NCBI GenBank assembly: GCA_002221725.1
Contig: NJFT01000050.1
Location: forward strand, 145,596-209,595
Length of the DNA stretch: 64,000 bases
Origin: Scedosporium boydii
Taxonomy: Eukaryota; Ascomycota; Sordariomycetes; Microascales; Microascaceae
Direction: 5' to 3'
Below the pieces are notes generated by a model. It was given only the letters and a program-made list of their open reading frames with translations, did no database searches and had not been told where the DNA came from. The number at the start of each line of letters is the position of its first letter. Position 1 is the stretch's first letter. The position numbers and the translations under genes are program-made. This document shows, piece after piece, positions 13,857 through 25,700 of the stretch.

Positions 13857-13884
13857 CACTTCGTATTGAGGTCAATACGAAGTG
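13857..13884. repeat. 28-base perfect palindrome containing the CTTCGTA motif
   Basis: Two 13-base arms, CACTTCGTATTGA and TCAATACGAAGTG, are exact reverse complements separated by GG. The arms contain the CTTCGTA/TACGAAG core that recurs through this cluster. Confidence 0.7.
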
Positions 13885-14129
13885 CCGAGGTATCTACAGT
13901 CTCCCTGTCCGAAGTATTAATAATAAGGAGTGTCCGAAACTGACGGTTCGTTGTGTGCCGCCACAAACTTGGTGCGCGATGACACTGAGGAAGTCGCAAG
14001 GTGTTCGAGCTGGCGGGACCACTTCGTTGGGGAAGTCGGAGGCGGGGATGTGGAAAGCTCAATCGTTAATACCAAATCCACTAGTGTCCTTGAAAACCCC
14101 ACTACAATTGTACCAAGTCATGTACGAAA

Positions 14130-14377
14130 TACGAAGTACAATCCGAGATCGTGCTTGAAAGTCTGGCAATGCTTCGTCAGCATCACGGATTGCACCTTTG
14201 ACCACGAGTTGGGCAATTCCGGCGGTCCCTCGCGCTGTCACAGCGTCATGATAGTTCAGTCCAGTCCATATTAGAGTGATCAATAGTTTGGACCGTCAGG
14301 CAGGGTCACTACGAAATATTGCGAGGCATCGAGAATGTTCTCATACATAGCATGGGTGGTTGTGGAGTACTTCGTAC
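14130..14377. promoter_or_regulatory. Further GTACTTCGTAC motifs in the gtb3-uge3 spacer
   Basis: A perfect GTACTTCGTAC lies at 14367-14377, and a 10-base match TACGAAGTAC lies at 14130-14139. Function is unknown. Confidence 0.3.
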
Positions 14378-17300
14378 ATCGGGTCAGGTCAATATCGAGC
14401 CAGAGCCCATCTTGGGTGGGTGGTGTGGGATGGCATTAGCAGTCCAGCACCCCATACGCTGGCAAAATCTGAGATTTACCCCAGGCGACAATCATTCACT
14501 GAAAACGGTATATTCCTTTCTATTTTCCGGGTCCGGCATCAAAGGGGATCTGGGCAGGGTAGGGTGAGTTGCGTTTTGGCAGCTTTCCACTTGAGCCGGG
14601 AATCAAGCAATGTCGATCCGAATCCCTGCCAAAAGAGTAAATATTTCTTGATTTTTTCCCATTATTTTTTGCCCCTCCACCCCGCTTGTCCAGTCATCAT
14701 GTTGTTTACTTCATCGGATCTTCATCGGATCAAGTCCATCTTCTCTATCGATCTGTGGCGTCAAGATTTCAAGAGCGGGGCGAGCAACGGAGGACAAGAA
14801 AAAGGTGGGAAAGACATCACCAATGGCTCAAATGATTTTTAGACAGCAAAGTTACCAGCAGCGTGGTCATCTGTGGGGTCCTGTCATTGATGGTGCTGTC
14901 TTTCCTGCCAACAGAGGTGATGGATTGATAGACTAGCCTTGATCTGTCTTCAAGGTTTTGAGAGACATTAGTCTTGTTCTTTGACGTCCCCCGAACCACG
15001 TTGAGTTCGCGTGCTTGGCGAAGGAGAAGGATAAGACAATAAAGAAGAAGGACAAAAATGCAAACGCCATCTGTCGTCCAGCGAACTTTGTCTTACACCT
15101 GTTGCAGAAAACGGGGTCCCTTCGTACATAATATTGATTCTGACGCCTTTGACAGCTCCGACTTTTCGGCCACAAGATCAGCACTAACACCCCAAAAGTC
15201 CGGATTTGGACATCAATAGACGTCAATAAGAAGTACGAGGATAAACTGAGAATGGCGGGATAACGCCCCCGGATGGAAATTCCAAAGACACGGAACAGCG
15301 GTGAGAGGAGAGGAGGGGCACCACCAGCCTCCGAAGGTTGGGAGAAAAGGAAAAGCAAAATCAAGGGTCCTGTCAGGGCCGCAAAAGCAAAAAAAAAAAA
15401 AAAAAAATGGAAAACAGGACGGCGCTTGACAGGACATGATGCGCCGGGCATCAAATGGTCATGTCGTCAGTAGAGTCATGAGTGCGGCTGGTAGCGCCTG
15501 TTACCGCCCAGCCTCAGATGCGAGAGATCAAAGAATAATATCTCATGCGCCATCTTTTCATCATTCCCAGCCTCAACCTCCAGGCAGCGGACATTTCCAG
15601 GCTGCATGCGTGGTTGGTTGCAGCTCGTCCAGTAGGGAAGCTCTTTCGTAAAAGAAACTGGTTTACTTTCTTTTTTTCTACTTTTATCTAACAGTAGGGA
15701 GGTCCGTCGTATTCTTGATGCGGGCTATTGCATGAACTGCTTCCCCCATCTCATGATGGCTTGCCTGTACGACAGCGCTTTGCTACGCATGACCCAGCAC
15801 CGAGAGATCTGCGCAAAGAGCCTCCAGCACGCACCCGTCCGAATCGCCGGCGATCGTCCGTGTGAGACAGTCTCGCTTAACGTTGGTCGCGGGGCTTAGT
15901 GCCTCGACGCGAGCAATAGCGAAATGAATCTACGGAGGTCGACGACGGGATCATCGGCGGGATCCTACCCGTGGAATCTCGGGATATTATTTGCGCTAGG
16001 GTAAAGGAAAGGTGTAGAACAAAACGACGGCCCTCTTTCCTCAGGTCGGGGCCACATCGGTTCTTTCCCCTCTTTACCGACGGAACGGCGAAAAAAACAT
16101 GGTCCCATCTTAGACAAGCATGAGTCCCATCGGCTTGGCGATGTTCAAGATCTTGGCAAGAGACCGAAAACGCAGTTGCGTTCCTTGGCCAGTAGCAAAG
16201 GAGCATACTAGCATACGCAGCTTACACTAGAAGAGACGAACAGAAAACACGAACTTTCGTGAGATCGACGTAGCACCGCGCAAACATATTGACAACGACA
16301 CCATCACGTTGCAGATTTCGTGCAGCGAATCGTTGATCTTCCCTGCCAAAGCACCTCACACCGACAAAAGATGACGCCGCCGGGTCCGGTCCACTCCGTA
16401 GACCCCGAGGCATGGTTCACTAGTCAGTCATAGCCTGTGTTTCTCTGCGGCTTGGATTCTGCCTCGATCAATTATCAACATCTGGCCACTGGTGCTTATA
16501 CTACCCGTAGAACCATCTCGAGTTTCCACGTTGTAGCCCAGCCCAATCATGCCCAAGCCGGAGCCCAAGCCGATCTAGAAGCCAAAGGTCGGCGTCTACG
16601 TTGACTGAACGGGATCAATAGCCTCCCGGCCAAGACTACTAATACTAGTTGGAGCGGGACGGACGGCGTCCCAAGCACCCAGTCGAGCGGTATCTGAGCG
16701 TCAAGACCAGGGAGAGAGTGGAGAGCTACTAGCCAACTACGTAGACCGGACCCTGTGTTTTCAGCTTCAATGAATCTTTGGCGCGGCAAGCCGGAAACTC
16801 GTGTGAAAGAACCAGAGACTCCACATGTTTCCATATTCAGTTCCTCAAGGCTCCAGAGGCTGGCTGTGGAAGTCAATGTGTTGTTGACTGCAGGACCGAG
16901 CCCTCGGTCGATCCACCAGAGGACCACTCTGACTACGTCCTGAGCTGTCGGTGGTATGGCGAGAACGAAAGTTCGATGATGCGATGCAATGTCATACACG
17001 GACACTGGACTGCGTCGACGCATGGCAGGGCCATGGTAAGATCCAACGAGAAAATGGCTGTGACGGTTGGTTTGAATTGCGGCTGCTTCTGCTTCTGCTT
17101 CTGCAGCGGCGGAAGAACTGCGGAATTTTCAATGTTGTTGGAGCTAATGTGACCTCAGTCTGACCTGCGCCACCCGCTCCACACACCGCAAAGTGGTATT
17201 TTGCATTTTTGTATCAGGTAGGTGATGTGGGTTCCGTGGTGGGGGTTCACCGTCTTCGATTTTTCGTTTTCTTTGTATAAACTTATGAAGCAATATTTCT

Positions 17301-20269
17301 TATTTCTTTTGGAAAAAGCTAACCGCAAGAAGAACACTTGTGCGAAGCAATACGGTCAATCAATATGAGTCTTAGCTCACGTTGTCCATTTCAATGGTAA
17401 ATTGAGGTCTAGGTTTCGGTCCACGTCCATCTTGTGTGCCACACACACTCTCACACACGTCACATCGAACCCGGTTTGATTCTATTCTGGGCGACATTCC
17501 AAGGCCGAGGAAATCGAGTTCCCTCGTATCGGTAATATTCGTTTGGTGTACTTCGTAGTCGCCTGGTTTCCTTCCCCTTCCCCAATCCCTGCTAACCCCG
17601 TTCTCTTCCCCTTGCCAAGTCGCCCCAGCGGGTTACGGCACCTCTCGGAGGATCGGCTTCAAGGCTCTTGGCTGTTTCACGGCGCTTCTGCCCTACAACA
17701 CAGCACTGAGCATCTCATAAAATTTCAGTTTGTTTCTGCTGTGAGGTTTCCATCCATCTCGTAAAGAAAGACAAAGAAATTTGCCCAATTGCAACGCTCA
17801 TCTCCGCCCCTTTTCTATTTGACGTCTCTTCCACACCACTTCCCAATTTTGCGTCATGGGGCAAAAGGGGCACAGCATGAACAGAATGCAGCTCTCACGG
17901 AAAGGGGAGGAGGCGGATGTCAGTATCTCGGGTCGTAAGACCACTCAGAATGTTGAAAGATGACACCCACGTTGTACTGTGAGCAAAGGTAAGCATAAAA
18001 TAATTTCCATTCAAATAGTTTGAAGCGTACTAGCACCAAAGGAGTAAGGAGAACCAATACCCGCGGATAATCTGACAGGGGGCCAAGGTTGCATTCTCAC
18101 AGCCCTAAAATATCGACTACTTCCTGGTATCCTTTTCGAACGGTTTTAGTCGGCGCAGTAATAAACTCCCTACCAAGTATGAAGAAGTACTTGTACTACT
18201 ACCGAGGTACCTAGGCTTCTCATTGGGGCGTTTCCCCTTTCAGTAGTCAAAATCGCGCAAGGTCTACTTCGCAAGCATTCCCCCGAAAATATCACCTCTG
18301 TTGCCTTCAGCCCGCAAAGCTGGACGAGGTACTCGTGAGAGGTACACCCATCGAGTTTGACCGTAAATTTAACGGTGGGCAGGCATGGGAGGGTGGTCTG
18401 GCTGCGAGTGACAGCGGTTGGAGACAAGATCACACTGATGGATCGATCAGTCGTGTTTGGGTGCTTACGGCTGTCTCAGTGGGAGGGAGGTACGGAAAGG
18501 TAAGAAGTCAGGGACTCCCGCCCCCCTGGCTGTGCACTTACTCCCATCCATCATCGATCCAGACTCTGCTTCATGCATGTGGCGTTCCCCAAGGCTGTTG
18601 GGGTGGGTTCAGTCCAGCGAATCCCTTTGGTCCTAAAACATTCCCCATTACCAGGCTCGAAATAAGCACCACCTCCCCTCCCACGCCATTTTGCGCCACT
18701 GAGGAAATCCTCCTCCCCCTGAGACTCGAAAAATATCGCCCAGTCGAGACTCTTCCGTCGTGGAAATTGGCAAGTTCCATGATCTGTTTCCGGCGGCTAT
18801 CGCAGGCGGGAAACGGCAATGCAGATGGAAATAATCAATCAGTAAGATTGAATCAGGCGCTTCACCACTGGTCAGACTCTCCGGACATGCAGCGTGGTCA
18901 AGCGCTGTCCCTGCTTTAGAGCTCCATTTCCGCATCGACACGATAATACAGGTGAGCCCACATGAGCCAGCCGCATCGCCACATCCTCCACTGCAGTTGA
19001 GGTATTGGTCAGGACACTAGGCACCAAGTCGCAGCGACCAATATTGATGATAATCTCGTACGTCTCTTCGGAATGAGATGGTTAATCTCGGAAAGCCTTA
19101 TTATGAATACTTGTACTATCGTATAGTTTAATTCAAGAGCCTTGTCTGCAGTCTCATCTTGAAGATTTCGTGGCGTTGTTTGGCTGAGTCTTCCATTCTG
19201 CCTCCGCAAAATTCCAAGACAAAGGGAAGACCAGCACCATTACTTACAATTGCACTTAGACTAGCTTACAAAATCTTCGACGCCACTTGGACACTAGGTA
19301 GCTTGGAGGAAATCAGTGGAACCCAGCAAAAATGGAGCCCTACGAAGTAGTGGAGAGAATAGTTCAGTGGAGTGCAAGACCAGGTCAAAGCCCCCGAGTT
19401 TTGGCGCGCCGCATTGCTTCAAGTCGCATCATGATTCCACTTCCTAGCCCGGATCCCATCGCACCAAGTCTAATTGTGGTACTTTCCTCAGTTTTCGCTC
19501 GCCTGGCGAAGTACAATGAAGACTAAAGTACTTTCGACCAGGACAAAAGTACAGAACGACAGGTCTCCACCGTTCTCTCGTCTGGTCTTCTGTCCCTTTT
19601 TCCCTCCCTTCCGCATTTGACCCACGGTGCCTGGCGCACGCCCCCGTTCGCCAAAACCTCCACACCCCCCAATTCCCCTCGCCTGGTCTAAGTCCTCCTT
19701 CCTCCCACAAGTACGGGTACTACCCATCCACACCTTTTCTTTCCTCAAATCATGTACTACATACCTCAGTACATTTCAATATCATCACGTCGTTTTGGTC
19801 GAGCATTTTCCCACTTTCTCCTCCAGACAAACCCCTGGCCCCGGTCAAAGTGAAGAGACTGGTAAGTGGTCAGTTCAAAATTAGTGCTGGTTCAGCTTGA
19901 CAAGCGTCTCACCCAACTGCACTACCGCCGAACAGCCCTTTTGGCTAGCACTGGTAGGCTGTCCGGCTTCCTCAGTTTTTTTCTGCTAGACGCCGGAGAG
20001 CCCGCGGTATCATTCGAATACGAGTTGGGCGCCATTTCGCATTCAGGGCTGTTTCCCGTGCGCGAAACAGATGGAGAAGGCAGGAGGAGTCAGGACCCGT
20101 CTCGAATGCCTCAATGGAAAGCAGGTAGGTACAGTAGGTACCTAACTTTCCAAGTCTCTCTCCTGGCGCTGGTGCCTGTCTTCATTGCGCTTTCCCTGTT
20201 CCCCCGAAATGCGACGGGCGAGACGGTAGCAGCGGAAGGTTACTCTCCAGTTTCTCCTGTTGGTTCTTT

Positions 20270-21010
20270 CCTAGTCTCCCAGTTTACACGCCTGTTCGGT
20301 ATTAACTTCCGTTTTCATTTCTCTCCCTTTCGTTTTTCTTCCGCTTTTAGCTTCATCTCTCGCCTTGTACTCCTCTTGTAAGCAGAAAGAAAAGTGCCCA
20401 CCCAGGCTCTGTTTAATCTACACCTTTCCTCGTCAAGGCAAGCCCCGAATCACGGTTAGGGCCTCAACTATTAAGTCCACAACTACATTGGTTGGTGGCC
20501 CGTGGTTTTGATTTTTGATTTCGTTTCCCGTACCTCGTAGTGCTTCGACTCTAGCATTCCTGGTTCTCTTTTCCTTCTCTTATAACGCTGTTGGCTTGTT
20601 ACTTTGCCCATGTTTCTCTTCTCCCTTACGGGCCTTTTTCTCCCTGCCACGTTGAAGAATATCCAATCTTAACTTGTACAATACGCTCACCCTCTTCGTT
20701 CGTTACCCGTTTTTCTTCAGACTTATAACTCTGCTCCCCCACGAGCAGTTTGAAAGCCTCAGGATCGACACCGCATTACAACATTGAACCATTCAGACAC
20801 ACTTCCCGATCACTGGGCTGTAATATTGGACATCGGCTCTCTTCCCAGTTTTGCCTATTACCCGCCCACCAGTTTTCACGCTCGTTCACGCTGTGTCAGG
20901 CTCTATTCGTCGCCTCCTCTTGCCCATCCGATCATCACTTTCCCTCTTTCCATCCCCACACACCTCTCTCGGTCTCTCTCTCTGTCCCCCTTTACAGATT
21001 CGTGTTCAGC
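20270..21010 (+). promoter_or_regulatory. Pyrimidine-rich leader / core promoter region of uge3
   Basis: The plus strand is strongly CT-rich just upstream of the uge3 ATG, with the densest tract at about 20915-20995. Such tracts are common near transcription starts of filamentous fungal genes. The exact start site cannot be read from sequence. Confidence 0.4.
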
Positions 21011-21138
21011 TGCCTGCTCGTAAGCGGACTTGTGGGGTGAGCATAACGGAGAACTCGGGAGGTCCCTACATCTCACGGACTTTTTGCTTTCGTCTCGGGC
21101 TACCTGAAATCCAAGCTAGCGACTAAGTAGCAGCGGAC

Positions 21139-22737
21139 ATGGACATGCAAGCGCAACAAGTGAGGCCGCATCTGCCGTGGGGAATAATAAACTCCGCAGA
21201 TGGTCAACCCGGCCAGTCGACCCACCTCAACTCGCAAATAGAAGACCCTGCTCTTGCACAGGGCGCTTCGTCCTCGCCCAGACCCGGTTTACTTATAAAG
21301 CCAGAAACTGCCATCATCACTTCTTCCTCTTCCTCTTCGACGAAGGACCAGGACAGCTCAAGCACAAGTGCCAGCACCCCCATCGACCCAGACATGATGG
21401 ACTCATACCAAGACTCTCAAGCTTCCACCTCTTCTTCTACCCTCTCCCTCGCCTCCGAGTCTCCTCTCACCACGCCGGGCTCTGCATCTGACAACGGCGA
21501 CGGCCGCAATGGCTTCTTCAACGACGCGGAGACAGCCTCCCAGATCCCCTTCAACGCCGATCCTAAGCGGTACATCCTTGTGATTGGTGGCCTTGGCTTC
21601 ATCGGATCACACACGGTTCTTGAGCTCCTACGGAACGGATATAATGTCATCATCGTCGACAACCTCAGCAACAGCTACCTCGATGTCCTCTTCAACGTCA
21701 AGAAGCTCGCCGCCAAGGACTGCATCGCCAAGGGCCGCGTGATGCCGGCGGTGCGCTTCCACAAGCTCGACTACCAGAGCAGGGACATGCAGTGCCTGCT
21801 CGACAGCTACTCGGAACCCGTTCCCGCCCCGACCCCGACCAACGGCTCGCAGCAGCGTGTGACGTATCGGTCGCAGATCGTGGGTGTGATCCACTTTGCC
21901 GCCTACAAGTCGGTCGTCGAGTCGATGGCCAACCCGCTTGATTACTATGACAACAACGTGTGCGGCCTCGTGCGGCTGCTCCGCCAACTGGCCAGGTACA
22001 ACATTCGCAACTTTGTCTTTTCGTCGTCGGCGACAGTGTACGGCACCATGGCCAAGGTCGGCAAGCTCCTCCGCGAAGAGGACATCGTGCACCACGAGGA
22101 GACATTTGTGGACGAGAGCGGCAAGGAAATCAAGGCAGAGCCCACCATGGTGGGCCTCACCAGCCCATACGCGCGTTCCAAGTATTTTGCCGAGGCCATC
22201 CTTGCTGATGTCGCGGCGTCGGATCCCGACTGGCGGATAGTCTCTCTCCGATATTTCAATCCCATCGGCTGTGATCCGTCCGGGCTCATTGGCGAATCCC
22301 CACGCCAAACACCCACCAATTTATTCCCAGTCATCGCGCAGGTGCTCACTGGAGACCGGGAGCGCCTCGACATTTTTGGCAGTGATTGGAACACGGCAGA
22401 TGGCACGCCTGTGCGAGACTTTATCCACGTAAGCGACATCGCCCGAGGCCACATTGCAGCGCTAGACCGGGCATGCGAGGTACCTTTCCGCACCTACAAC
22501 CTTGGCTCCGGCACAGGTACCACGGTACACGAGGCTGTCAAGAGCCTGGAAGCTGCCTCTGGCAAGCCTATCAACGTCAACTGGTCAGACCGCCGGCCCG
22601 GCGACGTCGAATTCTGCGTGGCGTCCAACACCAGGGCTAACAAGGAGCTCGGCTGGACGCCGCGTGAGAGCATCGCCAAGTGCGCGCGAGACTTGTGGAA
22701 TTACGTGCGGCGGGTGGAAAACACCGACAAGAAATGA
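21139..22737 (+). CDS. uge3: UDP-glucose / UDP-GlcNAc 4-epimerase, galactosaminogalactan cluster
   Basis: A single exon encodes 532 residues. It belongs to the extended SDR (GalE) family and interconverts UDP-Glc/UDP-Gal and probably UDP-GlcNAc/UDP-GalNAc, supplying both sugars for GAG. The NAD-binding motif GGLGFIG is at residues 150-156, the catalytic YARSK at 344-348, a preceding SSSATVYG at about 295-302, and RYFNPIG at 371-377. In the substrate gate region the sequence reads RPGDVEFC. Cys493 aligns with the gate residue that is Cys in human GALE and Tyr in E. coli GalE, and a small residue there goes with use of the N-acetylated sugar. About 140 residues of Ser/Thr-rich sequence precede the Rossmann domain. 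That is longer than typical GalE enzymes, and no ATG close to the domain forces a shorter form. The A. fumigatus counterpart Uge3 is bifunctional. Confidence 0.92.
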   Translation: MDMQAQQVRPHLPWGIINSADGQPGQSTHLNSQIEDPALAQGASSSPRPGLLIKPETAIITSSSSSSTKDQDSSSTSASTPIDPDMMDSYQDSQASTSSSTLSLASESPLTTPGSASDNGDGRNGFFNDAETASQIPFNADPKRYILVIGGLGFIGSHTVLELLRNGYNVIIVDNLSNSYLDVLFNVKKLAAKDCIAKGRVMPAVRFHKLDYQSRDMQCLLDSYSEPVPAPTPTNGSQQRVTYRSQIVGVIHFAAYKSVVESMANPLDYYDNNVCGLVRLLRQLARYNIRNFVFSSSATVYGTMAKVGKLLREEDIVHHEETFVDESGKEIKAEPTMVGLTSPYARSKYFAEAILADVAASDPDWRIVSLRYFNPIGCDPSGLIGESPRQTPTNLFPVIAQVLTGDRERLDIFGSDWNTADGTPVRDFIHVSDIARGHIAALDRACEVPFRTYNLGSGTGTTVHEAVKSLEAASGKPINVNWSDRRPGDVEFCVASNTRANKELGWTPRESIAKCARDLWNYVRRVENTDKK

Positions 22738-25700
22738 AGGCTCAGGTAGACATCTGACTTTTTCTTTTTTTTTTTTTCTTCTTTGGCTCTCTCTTTCATC
22801 TTACCAACCACATACAAACATACAGCACACAAACATAAGACTTCATACCCCGGCCAAACATGGGGGGACTGTCTCCCAGCAGGACTCGCGTCTTTTTTTT
22901 TTCCCCTTCTTTTTTCCTTCCATTTTTCATCTTCCCCTCAACCAATATTACTTTTCCGGCCAAAAGAGGTGGAAGCCAATCTAAAGCTTGTGTGACGTCA
23001 TATAAAATACGGGAAACTATGGGACTCGGGATATGGAACTGAAATCAATTATTTTCTTTTGTCTTGTTCGATTTTATTCTCTCATTCACTTCTTCGTGTA
23101 GCAGCATCTTGGGCAAAGCAACGCAAAAGCGGCAATCGGTGTTTATTATTTTTCTGTTTCATCGGGCTCAACACGAAAAACAAAAGACCATTCATATCGA
23201 TTCGCGTCCACTTTTTTTTATTCCTTTCTCATATTGTTCTCCGTCTTCCTGCCTCCCCGATGCTTATTGCCCCACCGCATCCTACTGCTACTTTGCATTT
23301 TTCTCGTGCGATCTTTTCTTATTCTTCTTACCATCCTTCTCCACTGTTTTCTGGTCGTTTTCTCCTGCATGGGGTGGAATAGATTTTAATATGGTAGAAA
23401 ATTTGGTTTTTGTGGAGTTCAATGTTCTTTTGATGGCATTTGTAAAGGGAAAATCCAAGGCTTTTGCTTCTACTTAATATCAGGTTGGACATAATAAGAT
23501 TCTATCGCGTTCTTCTTTAATTCTTCTCCCGCTGCCAACATGGAATTAATTCGGGAAGAAGGGGTGATGTGCTGAGGGGGAGTGTGTGACGGGTCATCAA
23601 TGGACCATTGCGCCTTGTCGAGGGGGATGGGGAACGGCTGTGGATGTGTTCCTTGAATATATGTACGAAGTATGTGAGAGGTCGTTTTGGACTCGATTGG
23701 ATCGAGGGGTGGCAGATAGATTGGACCGGGTCATCCATCACTCAAGACTCAAGAGGGGAGGAACTTGGAACTTTGCGGCACAGGCACAGGCACAGGTCTT
23801 GGAATGGCTCAATGGTCCACCGGACTCTTCTCGACGTGCCGGGGAAGTGGCCTTACGTGTCGGGGTTCATTTGCGCAGATATCTTGATCAAGGATCGAGG
23901 CGAGATGGAAGATGCGATGAGATGGAGTTCGTGGGGCCGGGACCTGATGATCTGCGTCGGAAAATTCCCTCTTCTCTGGAAGAGCAATCCACTTGATACC
24001 TTGGCACAATTTTTTTTTTTTTCTTTTCACTCTCCTTACTTCTTTTGTTTGCCTCTCCGCAGGATGTTTGTTTGTTCTGTTCGGGGTTCCGGTTCTTGTT
24101 CCTACATGCCGCGCCGCATCTAAACTACACTTGACGTGCGTTGATGAAAAAAATGAAAGAAAAAATAACCCATGCCTCTGTCATGAGATCAACCTTAGCT
24201 TCCCCTCATGGCGTGAGAAAGTAATTTCAGAAAAAAAATGGAGAGAAAAAATATCAAGATCTTGGCAGTATTCCGAGACCGAGGAGAAAGGTGTGTATAC
24301 TGCAGGACAGCTCTGCTTTTCCATGAGATTCAACAAGAGGCGCGCCACTGAGGGGGTCTTTCAATATGGATGAATTCGACTGAGGCAATCTGCATCCCGC
24401 TCGGTGGTATTAGGTACATGTTGCACAGGCAAATCTTGGCGGGTGCCGAAGTATTGGGTATCTTGGCGTTGGGTCTGTCTTACGTGGACCATCAACGACG
24501 GGTCTTGGTTTCTTTTTATGTGTAATTTTTTTACTATTTTTTTCTCCCTGGCCTCACTTCGGGGCAAAGATGCAGTCCTGCGCATAGAGGATTCGAAGGA
24601 AGATGCAGTTGCTTGGAGGGCGGAGTGAAGCTTGTATCCAGACAGCCTATCAAACAAACATTCTCAAAACAAGAACTGGTGATCTTTGCCACTTCCTTCT
24701 TCCTTCCCCCGCGACCCTGCCACACCAAGACCAGGAACCGGACACTGTTTCACTGGACCCGGGAGCACGGGAATTAAGCTTGCGGAGACACACGGTTCCT
24801 TGTGAGACATTTCGCCATCAAACTCCCACAATTCTCCGTGCCTTGCTTTTCGTCCCAACTGCCATGATGGAAGTAAGACACATCCACAAAGGGTTCCATT
24901 ACTATCATATCCCCCACTCCCTTAGAGTCAGCTTACTATGGGGATCCTTCGATCCCAGAACGTTGAATATTCAACATGTTCTACATCTTTCCATGCGTAT
25001 ATTTCTCTCCCCTCCCCCCACTTGTCGTTTGCTGTGCAACAATATGGCCCAGGCCAGGCCCTCCATGGGCAGTTCACCCCCTCAATTGTAAGGACGTCGT
25101 CATGAGGTTTCCCACATTATCGATTTCTGAGTCCATCGGATCCTCGGCATCCCCCATATACCGTCCTTGTTATTATGAGGACCGGAGCAAATGAGATGGA
25201 AAGCTTCAACCACATGAGTCCATTGCCGGTCCATCACAGAATGACAGGCCTCTGTCTCCAGGCAGATCACCAACAAGGGGGAGGGGTGTGGGGGAGAAGA
25301 ATCTCTTCCGGAGGTGAGGTGATGGAACCTCGTGATGATGGTGTCTTTTTTCACCTTTTTGCCCTGTATCATTCGCGATTGATGCAATTGTGTTGGTTTC
25401 TTGGGTCCCACCGGTTTTATAACAAGGCAACAATGCGAAAAGTAAACATCAACTTTGAGCCATGTCCCAAAATACGCGGTGGGAGTTGGTTCTTTCTCCC
25501 GATGTTACGTCGCAGGGAAGCTTTCTTCCCTCGACCACCCAGCTAGGCTGTGCTGCGTTAGAGAGGGGAACCCTATGGAAAAGGAAAAGGAAAGAAAAAA
25601 AAAAAACGGTTCAGGGCAGAAACGGTGGCTAACACGTGGTTACCACTGCGATTCGATTGCATTGGTGGGGCAGGTCGCTCTGTTCCTTCGAAGTACCTCC

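Larger units (their letters stand above)
11539..21138. other. 9.6-kb divergent spacer between gtb3 and uge3
   Basis: No convincing coding region is found on either strand. Long frames here are short, repetitive in composition and lack recognisable domains. The spacer holds the pyrimidine-rich leader of gtb3 (minus strand, about 11590-11900), several GTACGAAGTAC motifs, a 28-base palindrome at 13857-13884, a poly-A run near 15390-15408 and the CT-rich leader of uge3 (about 20270-21000). Base composition is ordinary, not AT-rich, so it does not look like a RIP-degraded transposon graveyard. Confidence 0.6.

Noticed and set aside
15389..15408. Poly-A run considered as a retroposon tail
   Set aside because: No coding remnant or target-site duplication is visible on either side.
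16547..17023. 158-codon minus-strand frame
   Set aside because: The translation is low in recognisable motifs and isolated. There is not enough to call a gene.
18335..18919. 194-codon plus-strand frame in the gtb3/uge3 spacer
   Set aside because: No domain, no intron signals, and overlapping frames on the other strand are equally open.
21628..22308. 226-codon minus-strand frame
   Set aside because: Antisense shadow of the well-supported uge3 epimerase.
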